From Flavobacteriales bacterium (GTDB lineage: Bacteria; Bacteroidota; Bacteroidia; Flavobacteriales_D; Sanyastnellaceae), in contig PKEB01000016.1 of NCBI GenBank assembly GCA_002863125.1, forward strand, positions 1 through 64,000: a stretch of DNA of 64,000 nucleotides, given 5' to 3'. The notes beneath the pieces are model-generated. The model ran no database searches, was not told the DNA's origin, and saw nothing but the letters and a program-made list of their open reading frames with translations. A program made the position numbers and the translations under genes. Below are positions 16,648-24,745 of the stretch, in pieces. The number at the start of each line of letters is the position of its first letter. Within the stretch, counting starts at the first letter, position 1.

Positions 16648-19600
16648 TCAGCCGCCGCGCTGAACGATTAACTTTTCTCGGATTGGCCCGGAGTGCACGA
16701 TGTAAATGCCTTCGGGCCAATTTCGTAGGTCGAGTGTGGCGATGCCGTCGGCTCCAGCCGTTGTGGTTTGGACGAGTTCCCCATGCGCACTGAAGGCGCG
16801 CACTGTGGCGCCGGGTTGGACCTGGATGAACGCCCGTTCATGGGCCGGATTCGGGTAAATGGTTGGCCGGCTGGCTTCCACCGCCTCCAATGCCATGGTG
16901 CCAAGCCCCTCCACATACGTTTCTCCTGCCATAACGCTGCAGCCATCAAAGTACACCGTTGCCGAGTAATTTCCGGAGAATTCTGGCCACCAGCTGGGCC
17001 CTACGCCCACCGTGACGCCATCCAAGTGCCACGCGATGGAATCGGCATAAGGCACGTTGCTTGTAGTCACTGATAAACCCGCATCGCCGGCGTCAACAGT
17101 AGCGCTCGCGTCCTCCGGGCAGGGGACGAAATGCGCTTGGTACAGGTCGTCCGTGAACAGCGGGATGGTGTTCAGCTTGATGAATTGCTCCATTTCTCCG
17201 CTGGCGATGTGCTGGTTGGTTTCCCATTTTTCAAAAAGGTAGCCGGGCTGAGCGACGGCTTCAATTTCGACGGGAACGTTTTCGAAATAGATCCCGTCCC
17301 ACGGCAGTGGACCGGGCGTGATTGTATTGATGCGCACTAAACCAGACATCGTGGGGACCACATCCAGCGTGCATTCGTAAGGGTTGGGTAAATTAAAACT
17401 CTGCATCAGGTGGTTGCGCGACGTATTCACCCTGCTTTGGTTGTGGGTCACCATCGCATTGATGCTGTTCAGCCACGACCCCATTGATGGCGGTGAATCC
17501 CACCGATTGATGTGGTGGGGCATGGCCGTTTCGATGGCGTCAACTGCAATGTTGGTCTCGACGGAAAAGGCCCACGGCTGAAAAATAGTGTTCACTAGGT
17601 CAGCATACCGGTTGATGAAGCGCCTCTGGAAAGGAGCGTTGTTCAAGACGTGGTCGAACAACTCACTGTGTACGCTGGGGAATCCGGGGTTGCGTGCCGA
17701 TTCGATGTAATTGTCATAGATGCTGCCGCCAAAGAAGCCAAACCCTGCATCGGTGTCGTAAAGTAAATAGGTCCAGCGGCCCTCGGGGGAGGGACGGAAA
17801 ACCTTGACGTTGTTCAGGCCCCAAGCGATGCCCATCCAATCCATATTTTGGATGTACGTCTCAAAAACAAAGTAATCAATGTAATTATCGACGTCGAAAA
17901 GCGATTCAAACAAAGGCAGGAAGGATAAACTCATCGTCGAGGTGGACTGCAACACGTTAATGTCCGTGTAGAAGGCATCGTCGGACCCTGCTAGCGATCC
18001 TTGGGGACCGATGAGATCCACGTCATCCGTCGACACGTCATAGTCGTAGGCGATACTGTGTTCGTCGTACTTCTCACGTGCACCGTACAACCCCCAGTAT
18101 TCACCGTTCAAGTAGAGGTGGGCAGGTTGCCAAGCGCCTGCCACATTTTGGGTTTGCATCGCAATGCGGTTGATCAAGGCATCCTGCATTTTGGTCGCCC
18201 AGCTGTGCTGCCCGCCGTTCCGCAAGTTTATGTTGTTGAAGGTGACGCTTTCGGGCTTGTCGGGAAACAGCGGCCACTCCAGGTTGCCGGTGTATTCGTT
18301 TTTGAAATCTAACCGGAACGATCGCTGTGGCTCCGCGCGCGACCAGCCGCCGTGGATTTCGAGGTCCATGTTTTCGCGCAGCTGCAGCGTACCGTCGGCA
18401 TCAAAAAACTGCATGCGGGCGAACCGGGACCAGGGCTCCCAGAAGTTGGCGCCGAAGTGGGGGTAATCGTTCGCCGCATTGGGTCCCATGACGTAGATGC
18501 CGGTATTCCAATCCCAGAGGTCGGCTTCGTTCACGAGGATGGAGAACGTCGGAATGTCCGGATCAAATTCATCGATGATGTAGACCTCATCTTGCACATC
18601 GCTCGGCAATTCTTCGTTCCCGTCGTCCCAGACCCGAACGCTCAAGCAGGTGGTCGCATCGAAGACCAAGCCACCATCAGGAAAGACGGGGGACGAATCA
18701 GTGGGGAGGTCGCCGTTGGTGGTGTAGCGTGCTGTGTAGCCCGCTGTTGCCCCCGCAATACCTACCGCGAGTTCACCGTCGTACCAGCCCGAAGGAACGG
18801 TTAGACTCGGTGCAGAAGCGATGCCGGAATAGCACATCGTTCCTTGGTTGGCTTCACCCGGGGTGGGCGCGTCGAAAATGCACCAGTCCTCGGTCTCGCC
18901 CTCGAGGCGTCCCACCGAGTACCCTGCTTCCAGGTCGGGGTGGATCGGCAGGGCATCGACCACGTCGCCATCTGCATTTCTGAGCACGACGGACTCGCCG
19001 GTGCTGAGCTGGAACGGCACGTGGCAGTACCCTTCAAATTCCGGCCACCACGTTGGCGGCTGCGACCAGGCTTCGAGCTCGCCGTCCTTTCGAGTCAATC
19101 CCAAAAACGGACGGATGCTCAAGTCCGATGATTCCGCATTGAAGTTGTGCACTTGAACCGAAAACACGTTGGTACCCTCGACCAGCCAAGGCTCGAATTC
19201 TTCGGCATTCCAAATCCACTGCTCGGGTTGACCGCCACTGTACAACACCGCTTCGATGTACGAAGTGGCAAAATCTCCGGCGACGCCCGCGACGCCCGCC
19301 ATGTTGGACGAACGGGCGATTTCAATGCCATTCAAAAAAGCGATAAATCCGTCGTCGTAGTCGATTCCAAGGGACAAGTATCCGTAATCTTCGGTGGCTG
19401 CCACATCGAATTCTTTCCGCAGGAAGATGCAGTCGGCATTGGGAACGATGGTCACATCGTCGTTGTCTCCGTATCCAAAACCACCCGCTCCGGTGAACCA
19501 AGCGGAGGCATCAAAACCCGGTAACCGCCAGTCGTTGGCAAAGGGGGGCGTCGGCACGACGTACTGCCATTGATCACCCTCAACGGCCGGACAGCGCCAG

Positions 19601-19899
19601 TTTTCGGGCAAGTAGGTGCGGTCTTCGCCGGAAGCGAGGATCAGTAGTCTCTCACCGGCATCTAAGGTGATGTTCGGCAACGGCACCGTGCCGCCCGTTC
19701 CGAAACCGTCATTGAGCGTAAAACCGCCCAATTCGATCGCTTGCCCGCCGTCGTTTCGCAGCTCAATCCAATCCGATGCATCGCCTTGGTTGTCGGTGAC
19801 ACCATTGTGGGCAGATACTTCCGAAATGACGAATTGTGCGCCTGCCGCGTGCGCCGTCAGCAAGCCAGTAGACACCAGTAAAATCCTCAGCCATTGCAT
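16648..19899 (-). CDS. Secreted CotH-kinase-type protein with lamin-tail domain and T9SS type A sorting domain
   Basis: The product is 1083 residues, with start at MQWLRILLVSTGLL (signal). A lamin-tail-like domain opens the mature protein (FVISEVSAHNGVTD, DWIELRNDGG, LDAGERLLILASG). A beta-rich domain with ISLGIDYDD-like strands and a second lamin-tail fragment (LSTGESVVLRNADGDVV) follow. The CotH domain covers about residues 450-850, with LYLNGEYWGLYGAREKYDE and the metal-binding-like YLLYDTDAGFG. CotH domains are atypical protein kinases best known from spore coats. The C-terminus (PTIYPNPAHERAFIQVQP) is a T9SS type A sorting domain. It is divergent from the PqqB-like gene. Confidence 0.85.
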   Translation of the reverse strand: MQWLRILLVSTGLLTAHAAGAQFVISEVSAHNGVTDNQGDASDWIELRNDGGQAIELGGFTLNDGFGTGGTVPLPNITLDAGERLLILASGEDRTYLPENWRCPAVEGDQWQYVVPTPPFANDWRLPGFDASAWFTGAGGFGYGDNDDVTIVPNADCIFLRKEFDVAATEDYGYLSLGIDYDDGFIAFLNGIEIARSSNMAGVAGVAGDFATSYIEAVLYSGGQPEQWIWNAEEFEPWLVEGTNVFSVQVHNFNAESSDLSIRPFLGLTRKDGELEAWSQPPTWWPEFEGYCHVPFQLSTGESVVLRNADGDVVDALPIHPDLEAGYSVGRLEGETEDWCIFDAPTPGEANQGTMCYSGIASAPSLTVPSGWYDGELAVGIAGATAGYTARYTTNGDLPTDSSPVFPDGGLVFDATTCLSVRVWDDGNEELPSDVQDEVYIIDEFDPDIPTFSILVNEADLWDWNTGIYVMGPNAANDYPHFGANFWEPWSRFARMQFFDADGTLQLRENMDLEIHGGWSRAEPQRSFRLDFKNEYTGNLEWPLFPDKPESVTFNNINLRNGGQHSWATKMQDALINRIAMQTQNVAGAWQPAHLYLNGEYWGLYGAREKYDEHSIAYDYDVSTDDVDLIGPQGSLAGSDDAFYTDINVLQSTSTMSLSFLPLFESLFDVDNYIDYFVFETYIQNMDWMGIAWGLNNVKVFRPSPEGRWTYLLYDTDAGFGFFGGSIYDNYIESARNPGFPSVHSELFDHVLNNAPFQRRFINRYADLVNTIFQPWAFSVETNIAVDAIETAMPHHINRWDSPPSMGSWLNSINAMVTHNQSRVNTSRNHLMQSFNLPNPYECTLDVVPTMSGLVRINTITPGPLPWDGIYFENVPVEIEAVAQPGYLFEKWETNQHIASGEMEQFIKLNTIPLFTDDLYQAHFVPCPEDASATVDAGDAGLSVTTSNVPYADSIAWHLDGVTVGVGPSWWPEFSGNYSATVYFDGCSVMAGETYVEGLGTMALEAVEASRPTIYPNPAHERAFIQVQPGATVRAFSAHGELVQTTTAGADGIATLDLRNWPEGIYIVHSGPIREKLIVQRGG

Positions 19900-19903
19900 G
19901 GAA

Positions 19904-19911
19904 GAAAGATA
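19904..19911 (-). promoter_or_regulatory. -7 box four bases from the CotH start
   Basis: Read in reverse this is TATCTTTC followed by TTCC and the ATG at 19899. It matches TAnnTTTG except for the last base. A transcript starting at the usual distance would begin at or next to the start codon. No -33 TTG is visible at 19 bases. Confidence 0.4.
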
Positions 19912-19998
19912 CGTCGTACGTGGACTGGATTGGAGGTGGGAGTCGAGTTTTGGGAACATCCAGGTGTGTAGGGTTGTCACACACGACCATTAACTTGG

Positions 19999-20006
19999 TA
20001 TTTTCA
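19999..20006 (+). promoter_or_regulatory. Candidate -7 box for the PqqB-like gene
   Basis: TATTTTCA is followed by five bases and then the ATG at 20012. A TTG at 19974-19976 lies 22 bases upstream, slightly longer than the usual 19-20 spacing. Confidence 0.35.
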
Positions 20007-20011
20007 GCCCC

Positions 20012-20977
20012 ATGCATCGCTTTCAAATCGTGGTCGTTCTTTCGTTGTTGGTTTTCAGCCTGCCTGCTTGTTTTGATGGGTCAGCAGAACGCGAAGCATA
20101 CCCCGTCGATGGGCCGATGCTGCAGGTGTTGGGAACCCTTCAGGACGGCGGTGCGCCCCACATCGGGTGCAACCGGCCGTGCTGCCGCAACCTGTTTTTG
20201 CGGCCGGCGACGGACCGGAAAGTCGTGTGCCTGGGAGTGACAGACACCAACGCGGACGGTGAACGTGTCGGGGCCATGTTCGAGGCGACCCCAGACTTTC
20301 CATCTCAGCTCCAGGCATTCCAATCCGCCCAGGACATCCCGCTCGACCGGTTGTCCGTGTTTTTGACCCATGCCCACATCGGCCACTACAGCGGGTTGAT
20401 GTTCCTGGGGCGCGAAGCGTTGGGGGCCAACAATGTGGACGTTTGGACCATGCCCCGTTTCCGGGAATTCTTGACCACGAACGGTCCGTGGAGCCAGTTG
20501 GTGGAGTTGGGGAACATCCGGTTGAACAGCCTGACCGAGCTGCAGCACGTATCGATTGGTGAATCCGTTCGGGTCGTGCCCCTTCGCGTCCCGCACCGGG
20601 ATGAATACTCCGAAACCGTGGGTTACCGAATCGAAGGTCCGCGCAAGGCGGCCTTATTCATTCCGGACATCAACAAATGGGAGCTGTGGGAGCGTGCCCT
20701 CGAGGAGGAGTTGGCGAAGGTGGATTACGCTTTCCTCGATGCGACGTTTTACGATGCAGAGGAGGTGGGGTACCGCGACATGGCGGAAATCCCGCATCCG
20801 TTCATGGTGGAGACCATGCAGCGTCTTGCGGGGTTGCCGTCATCCGAAAAATCCAAGGTGCATTTCATTCACCTCAACCACACCAATCCGTGCCTGGACA
20901 CCACGTCACAGGCGTACCGGACGGTGATCGGTTCCGGCTTTAACGCGGCGCGCTTTGGACAAACCCTCCCTTTGTGA
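20012..20977 (+). CDS. PqqB-like MBL-fold metallo-hydrolase, lipoprotein-like signal
   Basis: The 321-residue product has a signal MHRFQIVVVLSLLVFSLPAC that ends in a possible lipobox Cys. The mature protein begins LQVLGTLQDGGAPHIGC followed by NRPCC, matching the 'LG...GG.P....C.C' N-terminus of PqqB. The metallo-beta-lactamase metal motif appears as FLTHAHIGHYSGL (T-H-x-H-x-G-H); later metal ligands sit in VPHRDEYSETVGY, FLDATFYD and FIHLNHTNPCLD. PqqB is thought to hydroxylate or oxidise the PqqA peptide in PQQ synthesis. No other pqq gene lies nearby, and this one looks exported, so it is best called PqqB-like with unknown substrate. Confidence 0.8.
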   Translation: MHRFQIVVVLSLLVFSLPACFDGSAEREAYPVDGPMLQVLGTLQDGGAPHIGCNRPCCRNLFLRPATDRKVVCLGVTDTNADGERVGAMFEATPDFPSQLQAFQSAQDIPLDRLSVFLTHAHIGHYSGLMFLGREALGANNVDVWTMPRFREFLTTNGPWSQLVELGNIRLNSLTELQHVSIGESVRVVPLRVPHRDEYSETVGYRIEGPRKAALFIPDINKWELWERALEEELAKVDYAFLDATFYDAEEVGYRDMAEIPHPFMVETMQRLAGLPSSEKSKVHFIHLNHTNPCLDTTSQAYRTVIGSGFNAARFGQTLPL

Positions 20978-21034
20978 GGTCAGTGTTTTAATTGCCTTGC
21001 ATTTTTTTTAATTTGGAGCGCAATTCAAGACGCT

Positions 21035-22546
21035 GTGAATCAATGGTATAATCGGTTGGTGTTGGCATTCATTGGGGTGATGCTCCTGGTGAATCCACAG
21101 GTGACCTTTGGGCAATCCATCAGCGATTGCGAGGGGGCCATCACATTGTGTGGCGATTTTTACACCGAGACTGAGGCCTCATTCAACACAGGCGCGGTGT
21201 ACGAGTACACCGGCATCTGCAACCAAAGCCTCGAGCAAAGCAGCGTTTGGTACACGTTCACGGTCCAAGCAGACGGAATGTTGAGTTTCATCATTGATCC
21301 GCTGAACCCCATGGACGATTACGACTGGGGCTTGTTCGACATCACCTCAGGGGGGTGCGAAGGCATCGGCTCGCAATTGCTGTCACCGGAGGTGGGTTGC
21401 AATTCGTATGGCGTTGCACCGCCGGAGCCCAACGGTGCCACGGGCATCTCCACAGCCAACGGCGGAACCGGTAATTCAAACGGTCCGGGGAACTTGAACG
21501 GCCCGCCGTTCAATGCAGATCTGCCGGTTGAGGCGGGAGAGACGTATGCCTTGGTCGTGATGAATTGGACCAATTCCTTGGAGGGGTATGCCATCGATTT
21601 TGGCCAATCCACAGCGAGTTTGTACGACGAGGCATCCCCCTCCATTGATAGCGTGGAGGTGATGAATTGCGAGAATACTGCTTTGCGCGTGTTCCTGAGT
21701 GAATTTGTGGACGATGCGACGGTGACCGTGGAAGATTTTGAACTCATTGGCCCGACTGGATTGGTGCACGACTTTTCCACGGTAACGGCTGTCAATCCGG
21801 TCAATGGATTCAACCAGGTCTTGGAACTGGATGTGGCTGACCCCATTGAAATTTCAGGCCTCTACGAACTCCACATCACAAGCGAAGCTGCTTCCATTTT
21901 GGATGCTTGCGGAAACGTGGGAGAAGGGTTCATTGGCGTGGAACTTACGGTGTTAGAACCGCCGTTGGGGTGGGATGCCATCGAGGTCCTCGTTTGTCCT
22001 GACGATGCCGCCAACCTGTCGGTGAATTCCGTGGTTCAGCAGCCGGAAAACACCCCCTACACATACGTTTGGTCGTGGGACATGGCCGGCGCACCCGTCG
22101 TCGGTACAGGGCCCTGGCTGGAGAGCCTGGGCGATGGCTACTACGAAGTGGTAATGGCGACAGCTCCGGCGTGTTTTTCAGCCGCAGGAGCGTTCCAAGT
22201 GGTAACGGAGGAATGCAGTTTGACCATCCCCAATGTCATTACGCCGCTCAACGGCGATGCGGTGAACAACGCCTTCCTCGTGGATGGGCTGGATGCATAC
22301 CCCGGCAGCTCGATCCGCATCTACAACCGGTGGGGCGACTTGCTGTTTTCCTCCAACGATTTTGGGGCCACAGCTGGATGGGACCCCAGCGCCGAGGAGG
22401 CGGCTGAAGGCACGTACTACTACGAGTTGAGCATCCTCCGCGGGCAGGACGAACTCAGTGTCATCACCCTCGAGGGCGAAACGCTGTACCCGCCGAACGG
22501 CGATCCGGTGCTCGCGCTGACCGGTTCATTCAGTTTGCTGCGCTGA
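21035..22546 (+). CDS. Secreted adhesin-like protein with T9SS type B sorting domain
   Basis: The 503-residue product starts at GTG (21035); the nearby ATG is out of frame. The signal NQWYNRLVLAFIGVMLLV is followed by a PPC/adhesin-like domain, about residues 30-195. Its ITLCGDFYTETEASFNTG, SSVWYTFTVQADGMLSFII and DYDWGLFDIT motifs are common at the N-terminus of Bacteroidota surface proteins. An Ig-like strand region follows. The last 95 residues (LTIPNVITPLNGDAVNNAFL, IRIYNRWGDLLFSSNDFG) form the gliding-motility-associated TIGR04131 C-terminal domain. It converges with the phospholipase-D-like gene with one base between stops. Confidence 0.82.
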   Translation: MNQWYNRLVLAFIGVMLLVNPQVTFGQSISDCEGAITLCGDFYTETEASFNTGAVYEYTGICNQSLEQSSVWYTFTVQADGMLSFIIDPLNPMDDYDWGLFDITSGGCEGIGSQLLSPEVGCNSYGVAPPEPNGATGISTANGGTGNSNGPGNLNGPPFNADLPVEAGETYALVVMNWTNSLEGYAIDFGQSTASLYDEASPSIDSVEVMNCENTALRVFLSEFVDDATVTVEDFELIGPTGLVHDFSTVTAVNPVNGFNQVLELDVADPIEISGLYELHITSEAASILDACGNVGEGFIGVELTVLEPPLGWDAIEVLVCPDDAANLSVNSVVQQPENTPYTYVWSWDMAGAPVVGTGPWLESLGDGYYEVVMATAPACFSAAGAFQVVTEECSLTIPNVITPLNGDAVNNAFLVDGLDAYPGSSIRIYNRWGDLLFSSNDFGATAGWDPSAEEAAEGTYYYELSILRGQDELSVITLEGETLYPPNGDPVLALTGSFSLLR

Positions 22547-22547
22547 A

Positions 22548-24734
22548 TCAGCGAACGACCAACCGCGCAGGCAGGCTTTCGCCGCACTGCACGAGGTAAA
22601 TCCCTGGATTCAAGTGGCCGATGTCGAGGCGTGTGGTCTGCGCCGTGATCTGGCGCTCCAACACCAAACGGCCACTCGCGTCCCGCAGCTGGAGCCATGC
22701 GCCTGTTGCGTCCTCCATCGCTACAGTCAGTTGATCTGCCGCTGGGTTCGGATACAGGGTGCATACTGTTTGCATTGTCGCCGCTTCGGTGATGCCGACG
22801 CCCATGCCGTTCAACAATCCAGTGAATTCTTGGTAGTACAGGTTTGCCACGCGTTCGTCGTGAATGACCAGCGTGTTCTCGTCATTGGTTGTCTCGGCCG
22901 TGGTGGACCAGTTGTGCGAACCGGTGACAACCGTCGGATCGGAAAGGGCTTGGCTGTGGTCGACAATGGCGTATTTGTGGTGTAGCTGGCCGGAGATGCC
23001 TTGGTGCGAGTAAATCTCAATGCCCGCATCGAGCAATGTTTCGTATTCCGAGCCGGTGTCGTTGATGTTCTCCATCGCACCGACCGGATTGATGAACAAG
23101 CTCGATCCTGCGTCCACAACGGCCGCCCCCAAGTCATTTCGCGTAAAGCTCAATACAGCGAAATTCAGGTCGTAGTCTGTTGACTCGATGGCGTCGAGGA
23201 TGGCAGAAGTCGTTCCGTCGGTGGGTGAGAAGTACAACTCCACGGGGCTGCCGCCAATAAGGAAGCGACGAGGCGTGTTGATGGACTTGGATGCGCCGAA
23301 CTTAGCGTTGGCCGGGTCAGGCTCCATACCCGTAGATCCCCACATCTCTTCGAATTCCAAGGTGTACGCACGGGCCAAACTCTGATCGCCCAAGATGATG
23401 ACGTTGTTGGGATCGGTGTTGAGGTTGCCGGTGGTGAAGTTCGTCGAACCGGTGAGGACGAAGGCGTTCTGAGCGTCGTCGCGATCGCCCACGATAAACT
23501 TGTTGTGCATGCCGCTGCCCATGCCGTCGGTGCGGAAGTGGATGGGCATGCTGTCATCGATGGCGCTCAAGCCCAAATTGGCATTCTGTCCTTCGGCGAT
23601 GTAACGCACCTGTACGCCGTTGGCGATGGCCGTGTTGATGGCTTGTTCGATGGCGGAGTTGTTGATGTTGTAAGCCGCAATGTCCAGCGTGTTTTGGGCC
23701 GAAGTGATGTAGGCCGCGATGGTATCGTTGGTGTTGGTGCCCAAGGCTTGGGCCTGCTCAATGGTCGCAACGCTGTTGTCCACCTGGGTGGTGAAGTAGG
23801 CGCGGATGTAACCAGGCGACTCCGAAACGGTCGCGTACGGGCGGATGGTCGAAGCGGTCGAATCTTCGCCCGCAATGGAAATAACGCGGGCGTAATAAAT
23901 GGTGCCTGGCTCGAGGCCTTCCACGGTCACTTGGTGTTCCAAGACTTGCATGTCATCGACCACCTCCATGCCGAGGTCGGGAGTGAGCCCATACTCCACG
24001 TGTGAATCACCTAGCACGTCTGTGTTCCACACGAGATCGAAGCTGGTGGTGGTGATGTTGATTTGGTCCACTTGCGTGCTCAAGTTGATGGCAGACGTGG
24101 GTACGAGGTCCCCGCTGCCGCGTGGAAGCAGCTGGTAACCGCCCACCCCGTCGAACGTAAACTGGGAAACCACGCCGTAGAGGTCTACTTCGCCTGCGGG
24201 CAGCACCTGCCCAACGAGTTCGTTGTCATTGCGCACGTAGATGATGCCGTCCTCGCCAGCGGCTGAAAAGCTGAACGTGCTGTTGCCGGTGATCATGGTG
24301 CCGCCGTTGGTGAACACGACGTCCGGGATGTACGCCAACTCACCTTCCATGCTTTCGTTCATATCGTTCGGCGTGATGGTCTGGAAAGCAGGCAATTCGT
24401 TGCCGGTTGAAAGGACCGTGACATCGGTGATGCCATCGGGGCCGACCTCGAGGAGTCCGTTGTACTCGCTGAGCGCTCCCGTCATGGTCAATTCGTCGCC
24501 GGGCTGCGGTTCGGGCCAACCGTTTTGCGTCCATTGCCCACCGGGGTACAACGCGATGCCGGCGGTCTCATCTTGGAGATAGCGCACGATGCCGAGGTTG
24601 CCGTCGGAGGTCACGATGCCCGTGACGGTGACGGTTTGACCGACGCTGTAGTTGGTGCGCGCGTCGAGGATGTCCGTTTGGCCCCAAGCGGTGAATGCCG
24701 CGAGGCAGAGGAGGGAGGTCAGGAGGTTTTTCAT
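22548..24734 (-). CDS. Secreted phospholipase-D-superfamily enzyme with OB-fold, FnIII and T9SS sorting domain
   Basis: The 728-residue product has a signal MKNLLTSLLCLAAFTAWGQ. Residues about 20-215 form two YhcR-type OB-fold segments (VGQTVTVTGIVTSDGNLGIV, GDELTMTGALSEYNGLLEV). An FnIII domain follows (about 225-315; FDLVWNTDVLGDSHVEYGLT, VEGLEPGTIYYARVIS). Two PLD catalytic HxK motifs are intact: MHNKFIVGD near residue 411 and LHHKYAIVDHS near 584, each followed by a 'VLTGSTNF' or 'VVTGSHNW' motif. The C-terminus (LYPNPAADQLTVAM) is a T9SS type A sorting domain. OB-fold plus PLD suggests an extracellular nuclease or phosphodiesterase. It is the last gene of an operon with a lamin-tail protein and a TonB receptor. 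Confidence 0.85.
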   Translation of the reverse strand: MKNLLTSLLCLAAFTAWGQTDILDARTNYSVGQTVTVTGIVTSDGNLGIVRYLQDETAGIALYPGGQWTQNGWPEPQPGDELTMTGALSEYNGLLEVGPDGITDVTVLSTGNELPAFQTITPNDMNESMEGELAYIPDVVFTNGGTMITGNSTFSFSAAGEDGIIYVRNDNELVGQVLPAGEVDLYGVVSQFTFDGVGGYQLLPRGSGDLVPTSAINLSTQVDQINITTTSFDLVWNTDVLGDSHVEYGLTPDLGMEVVDDMQVLEHQVTVEGLEPGTIYYARVISIAGEDSTASTIRPYATVSESPGYIRAYFTTQVDNSVATIEQAQALGTNTNDTIAAYITSAQNTLDIAAYNINNSAIEQAINTAIANGVQVRYIAEGQNANLGLSAIDDSMPIHFRTDGMGSGMHNKFIVGDRDDAQNAFVLTGSTNFTTGNLNTDPNNVIILGDQSLARAYTLEFEEMWGSTGMEPDPANAKFGASKSINTPRRFLIGGSPVELYFSPTDGTTSAILDAIESTDYDLNFAVLSFTRNDLGAAVVDAGSSLFINPVGAMENINDTGSEYETLLDAGIEIYSHQGISGQLHHKYAIVDHSQALSDPTVVTGSHNWSTTAETTNDENTLVIHDERVANLYYQEFTGLLNGMGVGITEAATMQTVCTLYPNPAADQLTVAMEDATGAWLQLRDASGRLVLERQITAQTTRLDIGHLNPGIYLVQCGESLPARLVVR

Positions 24735-24745
24735 GCGGTTATGCG

